A stretch of DNA of 13,255 nt from Micractinium sp. NFX-FRZ (GCA_029339195.1 JAPTJF010000796.1:1-13255); one strand, 5' to 3'; positions 1 to 8,063 are shown, numbered from the stretch's first letter. Numbers and translations are program-made. The notes: generated from the sequence alone by a model not told the origin.

Positions 1-106
1 CTCCCACCGTACGTGCCACTCACTGGCAAGCACCATGAGCCCCGCCGTGAGGACAGGTGGGCGGCCCTCACGGGGCGTGTGCAGCCCTGGCATCGGGCTG
101 GCTGGT

Positions 107-684
107 CGAAGCGATCGGCGCCTCGTCAGCTCACCTGGTCCTGTGGGGGGCTGCCTGTTCGCGCTCAAGGGCGCGCTGGTGCTCTTTGTTCAACAGCCAT
201 TCTCGTCGTGCCTCAGCCGGCCCAACAACTACCTCTCGTGCTCCGAGCACACCAGCATGACTGAGCTTGAGCCGCTCGATGACTCGACTGACCGGCACCC
301 TGCTGAGCCCGCTGATGCGGGACGGCGGCGGCGGCCCTCAGTACAACGCCGCTGCTGCTGTTCGCCACTGCAGGGGAAAAGGTCAAGGTCTTTGACGGTA
401 GCCTGACGCAACAGGGTGCAGGCACGCCACAGGGCAGGGAGAGTATTGTGAAAAGAGAAAGTATGCAGCGCTGCGCACCGACATACAGCACCCGCCCACC
501 AATGGCGCCAGGGCACGTCGCAAACCACAGCCTCTACAGACTAAAGTCACGATCCCGTGCCGGTTTCTGGTCAAAAACGTACATGGTCCTTCTCAAATTG
601 AGCTTTTTGCGCTTGTGCGGGGAGTGGGGAGCCACGCCAATCCGCCTGAGCGCTGTGCGCTGCGCTCCCCCCATCCTCAGGAAC
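107..684. repeat. Dispersed repeat, copy A (direct repeat of about 3898-4467)
   Basis: This stretch aligns in the same orientation with about 3898-4467. Shared blocks include the GCTCAAG(G/A)GCGCGCTGGTGCT segment, the GACCGGCACCCTGCTGAGCC segment, a long near-identical block around 'cagggagagtattgtgaaaa', and the end 'ATCCTCAGGAAC' at 684. I estimate roughly 90 percent identity by eye, with small indels. Similarity stops abruptly after GGAAC. The left edge is vague; weak similarity starts near 95-110. Open frames in it are parallel in both copies but look like no known protein. It may be an LTR, a solo LTR or a fragment of another retroelement; TG...CA ends were not evident. Confidence 0.85.
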
Positions 685-875
685 AGGACAAGAAGTCTCC
701 CTGGCAGACACAAGGCCCAGCACGGGCCAAAGTCACAGCTGCAGAGGAGGCAAAGGGCAGCCAGCAGACACGCGGGCTGCGCTCATCACAAGGTGGCACA
801 TGGTGCCAGCACCACTGGCTGGTGCTCTGCTCGACATAGTGCCCACATGCCCGCTCGCCCCGCATGCCGGCCCAC
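685..875. other. Spacer between repeat copy A and the GH2 relic
   Basis: This stretch holds no coding sequence I can support on either strand. In particular, the minus strand does not contain the next expected beta-galactosidase exon (the Asn-Arg-His-Glu region that follows the VGFR segment in GH2 enzymes). It is probably the remains of an intron of the GH2 gene. Confidence 0.4.
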
Positions 876-1144
876 CTTTCAGCATCACGAGCTGGCCGTT
901 GTGCAGCAGCTGACGCCCCTTGATCTCTGCGTGACGGAATCCCACCTGCAGGGGAGGGAGGGGAGGGCGGCAGCAAGAGACAAGCTGAGAGGAGGGGCCG
1001 GATCTGGAGGCCACACATTGGCAGCACCCCTCATGCCACGTCAGCACCACATCAGCCCACCTGGCAGGCCTCCAGCTCCAGCACGCTGCCATCTTTATCC
1101 ACCAGCTCCAGCAGCAGCAGGTAGAGGTGGGGCTGCTCGGCCGA
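876..1144 (-). pseudogene. GH2 beta-galactosidase fragment (two exons, probable relic)
   Basis: Two minus-strand exons can be read. The first is 1144-1061 (84 nt): it follows a CCCCAACAG acceptor, starts SAEQPHLYLLLLELV and ends ELEACQ before a GTGGGC donor. The second is 945-876 (70 nt): it follows a CCTGCAG acceptor, reads VGFRHAEIKGRQLLHNG...VMLKG and ends at a GTGGGC donor. The phases agree (0, then 1). The combined pattern (W)SAExPxLY...L...G...E.xxVGFRxxEIxxxQLLxNGxxVxxxG matches the part of glycoside hydrolase family 2 (LacZ-type) enzymes just before the NRHEHHP segment of the catalytic domain. These enzymes hydrolyse terminal beta-galactosides. The exons with the catalytic residues and the N-terminal domains are not recognisable nearby, and repeat copy A lies less than 200 bp downstream. 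I infer a truncated relic. A functional gene with very distant exons cannot be excluded, but the ARM gene upstream makes that unlikely. Confidence 0.72.
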
Positions 1145-2339
1145 CTGTTGGGGAGGGTGCCCTTGGGCATGTGGGCAGCTGAGCCAATTGATGGCAGCGC
1201 ATGAGCAGGAGCCGCAGAAAGACAGAGGCGGTGGAGGACGCTCTTGCACTGGAGGAGCAGCTGCTGCCGCGCGCTGCAGACAGTTCCTGAACAGTTCCTG
1301 CGGACAGCTGTTGCTGAAGCAGCTTAGGCGGGGGTGGCGCAAAAGCAGCAGCAGGCGCGGGTGGGTGGCTGGGTGCCTTTCCCTTGCGATTGCCGTTGTC
1401 ATTGCATTGCGTTGCGTGTGTCTCTGCCTGGACAAAGGAGAGCTGGTTCTTTTTCCTGTTTGCATGGGGAGGCATTGTGTGCGTATGCAAGTTGCTTTGG
1501 CAGTGCAGCGAGCAAGTGAGCAAGCCAACCCTCCCTTTGCTCCCGCCAACACAGCAGACTCATATCCACGGTGGTCTTCAGAATCCCGCGTGCAGCTTGC
1601 ACCGCAGGCTCCTGCAACAGGCACATGACGGCCGCCCGGCGATGCTCCGGCACCCGTTGCCGCCGCCCCAGCACCATCAGCATCACGATATGTACGCAGG
1701 CTGGCTAGGCACGGCAGGCTGCTGCCGACATTGGCCGCTACCTCCTGTAGACAGCTTGCTCAGGCATAGCACCCAAACGTTCATCCCCCGTCGTACTCTT
1801 GTGCTGTGCTCTTGCCCACCGCTTCCGTTCTTTGCGTCGCACGAATTGATTTGCTGTACACACACTGGAGCACACTCTGGCAGGATGGCAGACAAGCAAC
1901 AAGGCACGGGTGGGATGATGGGAGGCGTAGCGTGGCGTGGCCGGTGCTGGCTGGGCATGGGGGCAGGAGGCACCGCAGACCAGGTCAGCAAGGCGTGTCG
2001 GCATGTGCGGCGAGGGCAGGGCGGAACAGGCAGGGTTGAGACGTCGGGGGGGCGGGGGTTGAGACGTGAGCTGGGCAGTGTCCTGGGGGGGAGCGGAGCA
2101 AAGCGACGGGCGGGCATCGCAGGCAAGGAGAGCAAGTGTTGGGGTGCAAGGCGAGGGAGCAGAGGCAGGGTTGTGGACCGTGGGTGGGTGGGTGGGTTGG
2201 GGGGGCGGGGGGGGGGCTGGTTTGGTTCGGTTGGGATCGGGTTTAGTTGGGACTCAGGCACCGGGCATCATGGATTGCAGGGTGGCTGTTTGGGGGCTGC
2301 GCCTTGTGTTGGGGAGGCGCTGGGCGCTGGGACGCTAGT
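1145..2339. other. Gene-poor, G-rich spacer
   Basis: No open frame here has a believable protein composition or splice structure. The plus strand is very G-rich from about 2040 to 2220, with GGGT and G-run repeats (for example 2179-2215) that could form G-quadruplexes. On the minus strand this is the 3' flank of the ARM gene. I saw no TGTAA polyadenylation motif on that strand. The part around 1540-1690 has a somewhat coding-like minus-strand frame, but I recognise nothing in it. Upstream GH2 exons could hide here; I could not identify any. Confidence 0.4.
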
Positions 2340-3566
2340 TTAAGGCATGTTGCGGCGGGCGTCGGCCAGGCGAAGCTGAGCCACTGTAATGCTTGCATCC
2401 GTTTGAAAGGTGTTGGGGAGCAGCTGGTAGGTGCGGAGGTTTTGCAGCGCAGCAGGCGTAATGTTTGCGGGGTCTGCGGCTGCAACCTGCGCTGCCTGCC
2501 CGCATTGCAGGAGGTTGAGCAGGGCAAAGGCAAAGGCCTCCTTGGCTGCCGGGCTGCAGGGCCGCTCCAGCGCCTGCACCAGGGCGTGGACGCCGCCGGC
2601 GTCTGCGATCGCCCTGCTGCTCTGCTCGCCGGTGCCGGCCACCACGCCGAGGCTCGTGGCGGCATGCCGGTGGGTTTCATCGGTGAACTGCTGGCCCAGG
2701 CAGCGCACCAGGGCCGCGACGCCGCCCGCCTCGATGATTTGGGGCGCCAGTTTGAGGTGCCGCGGCAGCAGCATGTTGGTCGGCACCGCCACTGCCTCCT
2801 GCACAGCCTCAGCAGAGGTGCTGGTGGCGAGCAGGTCCACGACCAGAGGGATGCCGCCTGCCGCAACGATGAGAGCAATGCTGCTGTCTGTGTGCGTCAG
2901 GTTGCCCAGCGCTCCTGCCGCATGGGCCACAGCCCTTGGGCTGCGGTGCCGCAGCAAGTGCAGGAGCGGCGGGATGGCGCCAGCATCGGCAGTGGCGGCC
3001 ACGCGCTCGTTGCTGCTGGCAATGTTCTTCACAAGGAATGCGGCTGCCTCCACCAGGCCGTCGTGCTCGCTGCTCAAGCGCCGAATGGCCGCAGGGATGG
3101 CGGCGGCTGCGACGGCATCTGCGCCGCCCCCTCCATACATGGCCGCCGAGCCGGCGATGTTGACCAGAACGGCGGCGGCCAGAGCCTGCACGCCTGGCAG
3201 GCTGCTGTCGCTCTCCAAGCAGCCGGCCAAGAGTGCGACGCCGTTGGCGGCAACGACGTCCTGGCAGTAAGCGGGGCTGTGCTGGGTGAACTCGGCTAGC
3301 AGGCTGCCGGCGTCCTCCGCTCCCGGGTGCTCGCTGTCGCCGCCCATCAGCTGCAGCAGGGCTGGGATGCCGCCGGCTCTTGCGATCTTTGCTGCGACAC
3401 CCTGCGGTCTGTCAGCAAACGTTTGCCACAGAGCTGCAGCCGCCTCTGCCTGCTCCGCCACGCTGCCGCCCTGCAGGCGCCGCACAAGGGCGGCGATGTC
3501 TGCATGACGCAGAGGTAGAGGCGCAAAGCGCTGTCTGGCATGCCCGGCAGTCTCTTTGTGCGCCAT
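2340..3566 (-). CDS. Armadillo-repeat protein, apparently intronless
   Basis: The frame encodes 408 residues from the start at 3566-3564 to TAA at 2342-2340. ARM-type helical repeats run through most of it. Their signature (acidic/Ala + GGIPALLxLL, then AAGALGNL) is visible at residues 61-74 (IARAGGIPALLQLM), 104-117, 194-223 (ADAGAIPPLLHLL ... AGALGNL), 232-246, 277-290 and 320-333, which implies about seven repeats. ARM repeats form a right-handed superhelix that binds other proteins or peptides; the partner cannot be told from sequence. There is no visible membrane segment, catalytic domain, U-box or importin-beta-binding region, so this may be a free scaffold or cargo-binding protein. The frame stays open upstream to 3932, but that extension is a Ser run from a CTG repeat plus Pro/Arg-rich sequence. 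I therefore prefer the Met at 3566 (MAHKETAG). The absence of introns contrasts with neighbouring genes. Confidence 0.85.
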   Translation of the reverse strand: MAHKETAGHARQRFAPLPLRHADIAALVRRLQGGSVAEQAEAAAALWQTFADRPQGVAAKIARAGGIPALLQLMGGDSEHPGAEDAGSLLAEFTQHSPAYCQDVVAANGVALLAGCLESDSSLPGVQALAAAVLVNIAGSAAMYGGGGADAVAAAAIPAAIRRLSSEHDGLVEAAAFLVKNIASSNERVAATADAGAIPPLLHLLRHRSPRAVAHAAGALGNLTHTDSSIALIVAAGGIPLVVDLLATSTSAEAVQEAVAVPTNMLLPRHLKLAPQIIEAGGVAALVRCLGQQFTDETHRHAATSLGVVAGTGEQSSRAIADAGGVHALVQALERPCSPAAKEAFAFALLNLLQCGQAAQVAAADPANITPAALQNLRTYQLLPNTFQTDASITVAQLRLADARRNMP

Positions 3567-3610
3567 GCTGCTGCTGCTGCTGCTGCTCCTGCTGCTGCTG
3601 CTGCTGCTGT
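3567..3610. repeat. CTG/CAG trinucleotide microsatellite
   Basis: About fourteen CTG units, with one CTC interruption and a final GTG, lie directly upstream of the chosen ARM start codon. On the minus strand in the ARM frame they read as a Ser/Arg run (AGC repeats). They are therefore either 5' untranslated sequence or an expandable poly-Ser tract if translation begins further upstream at 3932. Confidence 0.9.
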
Positions 3611-3897
3611 GACGGTCGGTGCTGCTGAAGGTAGCAGGTATGCTTTGAAGCAGAGCGCAATGCCTGCAGACGTGGGGCAGGGCGGACAACGGTCGGGCAG
3701 GTGAACGGCTACGAGGCGGCGGGTGAGGCGGCGCCAGGGCCCAAACCCGCGCGCTGCCCGGCTGCCCAGCGTCTGCCCTGCTCACCCCGCTGCTGAGACG
3801 GTGGGAGGCGAGCGAGGGGGCGCCTGGGCGAGAGGCCGGACCAGCCGGGAGCCCTGGAGCAGCACCTGCTGGACGTAGCTGCTGCTGCTGGTCGTCT

Positions 3898-4467
3898 TCG
3901 ATCGGCACGTCACCAAGCAGCTCACCTGTCAAGGCGGGAGCCCTGCCTGCTCGGGCTCAAGAGCGCGCTGGTGCTTGTTGTTGAACAGCCATCCTCACCG
4001 TGCCTAGGCTGGCCCAACAATTACAGTCCGTGTTCCGAGCACAAACCAGCGCGCCTGAGCTTGAGCCGCTCGACTGACCGGCACCCTGCTGAGCCCGCTG
4101 AGGCGGGACGGCGGCGGCGGCCCTCAGTACAACGCCGCTGCTGCTGTTCGCCACTGCAGGGGGAAAGATCAAGGTCTTGGACGGTAGCCTGACGCAACAG
4201 GGTGCAGGAACGCCACAGGGCAGGGAGAGTATTGTGAAAAGAGAAAGTATGCAGCGTTGCGCACCGACATACGGCACCCGCCCACCAACGGCGCCAGGGC
4301 ACCTCGCAAACCACCCTCTACAGACTAAAGTCACGATCCCGTGCCGGTTTCTGGTCAAAAACATACATGGTCCTTCTCAAAGTGAGCTTTTAGCGCTTGT
4401 GCGGGGAGTGGGGAGCACGCCAAGTCAGCCTGAGCGCTGTGCGCTGCGCTCCCAGATCCTCAGGAAC
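3898..4467. repeat. Dispersed repeat, copy B (direct repeat of about 107-684)
   Basis: This is the second copy of the repeat described at 107-684, in the same orientation and ending at the same ATCCTCAGGAAC motif (4456-4467). It lies upstream of the ARM gene, so the two copies bracket the GH2 relic and the ARM gene. A minus-strand frame (about 4364-3957) parallels frames in copy A but has no recognisable domain. Both copies contain a GCGGCGGCGG plus GCTGCTGCTG stretch. Confidence 0.85.
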
Positions 4468-4480
4468 TGAATTCTGATAC

Positions 4481-4563
4481 ACTCACCCCCAACCCTGTCC
4501 CATGAGACCTTGCTGGCTCCCCCTGGACTTGAAATGTAATTGATTGATTGATTGATTGATTGA
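4481..4563 (+). repeat. Short retroposon-like repeat with (ATTG)n tail
   Basis: A segment of about 60 bp (starting ACTCACCCCCAACCCTGTCC) is followed by about six tandem TGAT/ATTG units at 4539-4563. The same segment occurs in inverted orientation at 7556-7628 with only a few differences, and also with the ATTG-type tail. A unique body ending in a simple tandem tail is typical of the 3' ends of LINEs or SINEs. The body here is too short to classify, and no tRNA-like A or B box was convincing. It starts only about 14 bp after repeat copy B ends, so it could be that element's 3' end. Confidence 0.75.
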
Positions 4564-4586
4564 AAAGCTCGGGGCTCCGTTTCTTT

Positions 4587-4590
4587 ATAG
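4587..4590. other. Putative 4-bp target-site duplication (left), ATAG
   Basis: ATAG immediately precedes the left terminal inverted repeat at 4591, and the same four bases follow the right terminus at 5542-5545. A four-base match can arise by chance, so this supports insertion only in combination with the terminal repeats. Confidence 0.5.
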
Positions 4591-4623
4591 GAGAGCGTCC
4601 GCGTCACTTCTGGGCGCTTACGA
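4591..4623 (+). repeat. Left terminal inverted repeat
   Basis: These 33 bases are perfectly complementary, in inverted order, to 5509-5541. They begin GAGAGCGTCCGCG and end GCGCTTACGA. Confidence 0.93.
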
Positions 4624-5200
4624 GCCGTGTGTAGGGGTCAGGGGTTGAGATGGGTAGGGGCCAGGGGGTCTCGACCCCTGCTGCGACCGCCTCAGCATAC
4701 CCCTGATGGGGGCAGGGAGGGTGGGGGGTAGGGGGGGGGGGGTGTGCTGACCCCTCAGGCCTATGGCCTAACTTCCTGTGCGGCTGGAAGCAGTGTACCT
4801 CCTGAGGCTAGGGCTTTTACAGCCGCCAGGAAACAGTCTTCCAGGGCAATTGCAACAGGCATGACTGTGGTAGTGCTGTTGGGTCCCCAGGGGGGCGGGT
4901 GGCCCACCGGCGGTGGGTGCCAGCGTTTGTGCGCCCATCACAGCTCCCTGCCGGTTTCAGCCCTGCATTTGGGGGCAAGGCTTTGCATCCCTACCTTACA
5001 ACGGCCGTGCCTGTATGGGTGCCACAGCTGGGCCTGCAACTGCAGCCGCGCGCGCAGGCATGATGCACCCGCCTGCCCTTGCTTGCACCCTCCACTGTAC
5101 GCCCCGCTCTTTTGCCACCCATCGCGCCTACCTCTCCCCCACTTGTCCTCATGCCTGATCCACACAGGGCTCCATCTCATGGCCTACTCCTTTTGCTTCA

Positions 5201-5228
5201 CTGCCTGCCTGCCTGCCTGCCTGCCTGC
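5201..5228 (+). repeat. CTGC microsatellite inside the transposon-like element
   Basis: About six tandem CCTG/CTGC units lie in the element interior. The same simple motif recurs at 5755-5780 in the first intron of the F-box gene and, on the opposite strand, at 12876-12902. Confidence 0.85.
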
Positions 5229-5508
5229 CATGCTGTGGGTGCTGTGGCGGCACTGGTGTGCGGTGTGCCACATGTTCCCGTCCTGCCCCCAACTGCTGCC
5301 ACATTTCTCACCTCTTTTCTTTATAGACTCCCTGGGCCTGGTTGTAACATCACTGCTTCAGATTGGTCGAACCAGCATGGTGAGCAGCAGGGGTCATAAA
5401 AGCATGGGTAGGGGTCAGGGGTCCTGACCCCCTGCCCGGGCGCTGACGCCGCAGGGGAGGGGGTGACAGGTGGGTAGGGGCCAGGGGGTCTGGACCCCTG
5501 CTGACGGG

Positions 5509-5541
5509 TCGTAAGCGCCCAGAAGTGACGCGGACGCTCTC
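5509..5541 (-). repeat. Right terminal inverted repeat
   Basis: These 33 bases are the inverted partner of 4591-4623. They are followed directly by ATAG at 5542-5545, which matches the left flank. Confidence 0.93.
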
Positions 5542-5663
5542 ATAGGCGCTTTCTATCTGCGTCCCTGTCAATGTGCTGCATGCCGTGCCCTATTTGAGCA
5601 CGGCCGCAGAAGCGTGTCGGAGTTTGGCTCCACGCCGTGTTTGTCTAGCCCCGTTATCTAGCA

Positions 5664-8063
5664 ATGCAGTGCAATTCCGACTCGCCTATAAGCGCGCTGC
5701 CGGAGGCGCTTCTGGGCCACGTCCTGGCACTCGCTGGGTGAGCCAGGCTCCTGCTTGCCTGCCTCCTGCCTGCCTGCTGCCTAAATGCCGCCGTTTGCCG
5801 GTTGCATGCCATGCACGTCTTCCCTGTCCTCAAGACGCCGCCCCTTCTAACATCACGAGTACCGCCGCCCCGCCGCCCCTTCCACCCACCTCTGCTGCAG
5901 GCCCCACGTCACGCTGGTCTGCAAGGCCTGGCGTCACGCTTTCTACGCCGAGCCGGCCCTCTGGAGCCGGCTGGACCTCAGCGACGACGTGTGGCAGCTG
6001 CCTGCAGAGGACCGCCGGCTGTGCCTGCAGAACCGGCAGCGCCTGCTGTGCCGCGTCGCGCCCCGCGTGCGCCGCCTGCTCATCAAACTTGACGCCTGGG
6101 CTTCCTTTGGCTGGAGCCTGGTCGGCCTGCTGGAGCGCCTGCCCCCCGGGCAGCTGACCGCGCTGCATGGACATTAGCTGGCGGGCGCATCGACCTGCCC
6201 GCAGGCCTCACGCAGCTGCGCAGCCTGCGGGTGCACACGTGCCAGCTCAGCACAGTGCCTGCCGTGCTGCAGGCCTCCCAGTTGACCTGCCTGGCAATCG
6301 AGGCACCCTCGCCCATCCCCCTCGCCGACCAGCTGTCCCGCCTCTTGAGGCTGGCCCACCTGCACCTGTCTGAGCGTGAGCGGGATGATGAGGCAGAGCC
6401 TGCGGGCGTCGGCCCGCTAGCGCCATTCCCCGTGCCCAGCGACCTGCCAGCGCTGCGCTCCTTCCGCTACCACCGTGCGCCCGTGTGGGGACGCCTCGAG
6501 GTGCGTGGGGCGGGGGTGCCTGCACGCGGGGGCTTGGTAGTGGAGGGAGCATGGCCTGCTTGGCTGACGGATGGGGGCCGGGTGCTGCTCAGTTTGCGCC
6601 GCTGCTGGGAAGCAGCTGGCCAGCCCACACCTTGCAGGCAGCAGGCATGCCAGGCACCAGTCCAGCCCCTGTGCACCCGTGATGTGCCGGACCGACACCC
6701 CTGGCCACCTACCCCCTGTGCCCTACCCACTCGCCCCAACCCAGCCCCTCTCCCCACCCGTGCCTGCAGTTTGAAGGGGGCAGGCTGGGCAGCTGTCAGT
6801 TCGGCCCGCTGCCCAATCCACACAGGGAGCCGGGCAGGCACACGCTGTCGCTGACGTGGCCCTCGGGCGTCGTGGACCTTGACACCCTCATCGCCTCGCT
6901 GCTGCCAGCTGGCATGCCTTTGGAGCAACTTTCCCTCGACTGTGCCGGCCTGGCCGCCTACAACCTGCCCAGCTGCAACCGTCTGGCCCACCTGCCTGCG
7001 CTGTGCCTGCTGGGAGAGACCCAAGCGCTGGCACAGCCCTCCAACCAAGCGCTGCTGGCCCGGGCCGCCAAGCTGACAGAGCTTAGCCTGGTGGGCATGA
7101 GGCCGGGCTCCGAGGCCAGCCTGGCGGCGCTGCCCCCCTGGCTGGCCGACAGGCGCGGGCTGGCTTCGCTTGATCTGAGCGCCAACCGGCTCAGCCAGCT
7201 GCCGGGCGGGCGCTACCTGGAAGGTGGGTGCTGGGCGGGAGGCACGGGTGTGGTGAGCTGTTGCCGGTTCTGTCGCTGGTGGTGTGTGTTGGCACCTGAG
7301 GACACGGTGCATCCCCAGCCCGCCCTTGATAGATAGATAGATACTGCTCAGCGTGCCATTAAGCTCGCCGTCCCGCCTGCCCTGCCATCTGCTCCCCCGG
7401 TGCTGCAGGCCTCACAACCGTGGACCTGGGCTGCAACCTGTTCGAGCACTTGCCACCCGCCGTGGCCGCATCCACCTCCCTCCGCTCGCTCTCCCTGGCA
7501 CAAAACAATCTGGCCGACTTGCCCGAGGGACCTGTCTGGGCAGGTGGGTCCTTTATCAATCAATCAATTACATTTCAGGTCCAGGGGGGAGCCAGCAAAG
7601 GTCTCATGGGACAGGGTGGGGGGTGAGTTTATGGACGCATCAGCGCTGCCTCTGCACCTGGTGGCTACGCGCCAGTTGGGAGTGCTAGCCAGCGCACGGA
7701 GTTGCAGCAAGCGGGGGCTGATTGCCGGCATGGCGGCATGCACAGGGATGCCAAGCACGCACAGCTTACTGAATTGGCTCCGCCCTCCTGCTGTGTCTCG
7801 CTGCAGGGCTGGAGGTGCTGGATCTGTCTCGCAACCCTCTGGCCCGCCTGCCCCCCGTGCTGGCAGGCGCCACCTCGCTGCGCCGCCTACTGCTGGGGGG
7901 CGGCTCCCCCGGCCCGTTGACCCTTGCTGACGTGGAGGGTGTGCTGGCACAGCTGCCTGCCCTGGAGGAGCGGGTCCTGCCACATGGTGGGATGGATCAC
8001 AAGGCAGAGGCATGGGTGGGGCGGTGCATGCCGCGCCTGCGCCTGTTCCAGGGCGGCGTCTAG
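5664..8063 (+). CDS. F-box/leucine-rich-repeat protein, multi-exon, with one apparent frameshift
   Basis: Proposed exons: 5664-5737, 5901-6500, 6770-7223, 7409-7543 and 7807-8063 (TAG at 8061). All introns are GT-AG (163, 269, 185 and 263 nt) with compatible phases. Residues about 11-50 form an F-box split by intron 1: ISALPEALLGHVLALAG, then LVCKAWRHAFYAEPALWSRL. F-boxes bind SKP1 and recruit substrates to SCF ubiquitin ligases. The rest is leucine-rich repeats of the LxxLxLxxNxLxxLP type, for example LASLDLSANRLSQLP, LRSLSLAQNNLADLP and LEVLDLSRNPLARLP, probably the substrate-binding part. Total length would be about 507 residues. Within exon 2 the frame used up to about 6174 hits TAG at 6175, while clear LRR coding (DLPAGLTQLRSLRV) continues in another frame. 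The summed exon length is one base short of a multiple of three. This may be a real lesion or a sequence error. The start was chosen because it directly precedes the F-box. Confidence 0.78.
5738..5900 (+). other. Intron 1 of the F-box/LRR gene
   Basis: The intron runs from the GTGAGC donor to the CTGCTGCAG acceptor and lies in phase 2 within the F-box. It contains a CTGC-rich pyrimidine tract. Splicing joins GLY codon parts and restores the F-box sequence across the junction, which strongly supports this boundary. Confidence 0.8.
7327..7342 (+). repeat. GATA microsatellite in intron 3 of the F-box gene
   Basis: Three to four tandem GATA units lie in the 185-nt intron 7224-7408. Confidence 0.8.
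7556..7628 (-). repeat. Inverted copy of the (ATTG)n-tailed repeat, within intron 4
   Basis: On the minus strand this matches 4481-4563, including the tail (here read as ATCAATCAATCA on the plus strand). It starts about 12 bases after the intron donor at 7544 and fills much of the front half of the intron 7544-7806. It is probably a retroposon insertion tolerated inside the intron. Confidence 0.85.

Larger units (their letters stand above)
4591..5541. mobile_element. Non-autonomous DNA-transposon-like element, 951 bp with 33-bp TIRs
   Basis: The left end (4591-4623, GAGAGCGTCCGCGTCACTTC...) and the right end (5509-5541) are perfect inverted repeats over 33 bases, and 37 of 38 when extended inward. 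ATAG flanks both ends. G-rich subterminal motifs (GGGTAGGGG(C/T)CAGGGG...) recur just inside each end. The interior has a 227-residue open frame (4744-5427, plus) rich in Cys, Pro and Leu. It shows no DDE-type transposase pattern and is probably chance. I infer a short element moved by a transposase encoded elsewhere. The superfamily is not assignable by eye; a 4-bp duplication would be unusual for hAT, Mutator or PIF/Harbinger. It sits 122 bp upstream of the F-box gene start codon and may supply part of that gene's promoter region. Confidence 0.82.

Noticed and set aside
448..1182. A 244-residue plus-strand open frame crossing repeat copy A and the GH2 exons
   Set aside because: It lies opposite the GH2 exons and runs out of a repeat; composition is that of a GC-rich shadow frame.
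1384..2343. A 319-residue plus-strand open frame
   Set aside because: It is Gly/Arg-rich low complexity from G-runs, with no domain and no splice support.
2247..3299. A 350-residue plus-strand frame opposite the ARM gene
   Set aside because: It is antisense to clear ARM repeats, so it is a shadow frame.
4744..5427. A 227-residue frame inside the TIR element as a possible transposase
   Set aside because: It has no DDE/RNase H-like pattern or DNA-binding motif; it is Cys/Pro/Leu-rich and partly microsatellite-derived.
6121..6177. A GT...TTAG segment of 57 nt as an intron that would remove the TAG in the F-box gene
   Set aside because: Its length is a multiple of three, so it would continue in the wrong frame and would delete good LRR sequence.
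6467..7312. A 281-residue minus-strand frame
   Set aside because: It is antisense to the F-box/LRR exons and introns, with no recognisable domain.
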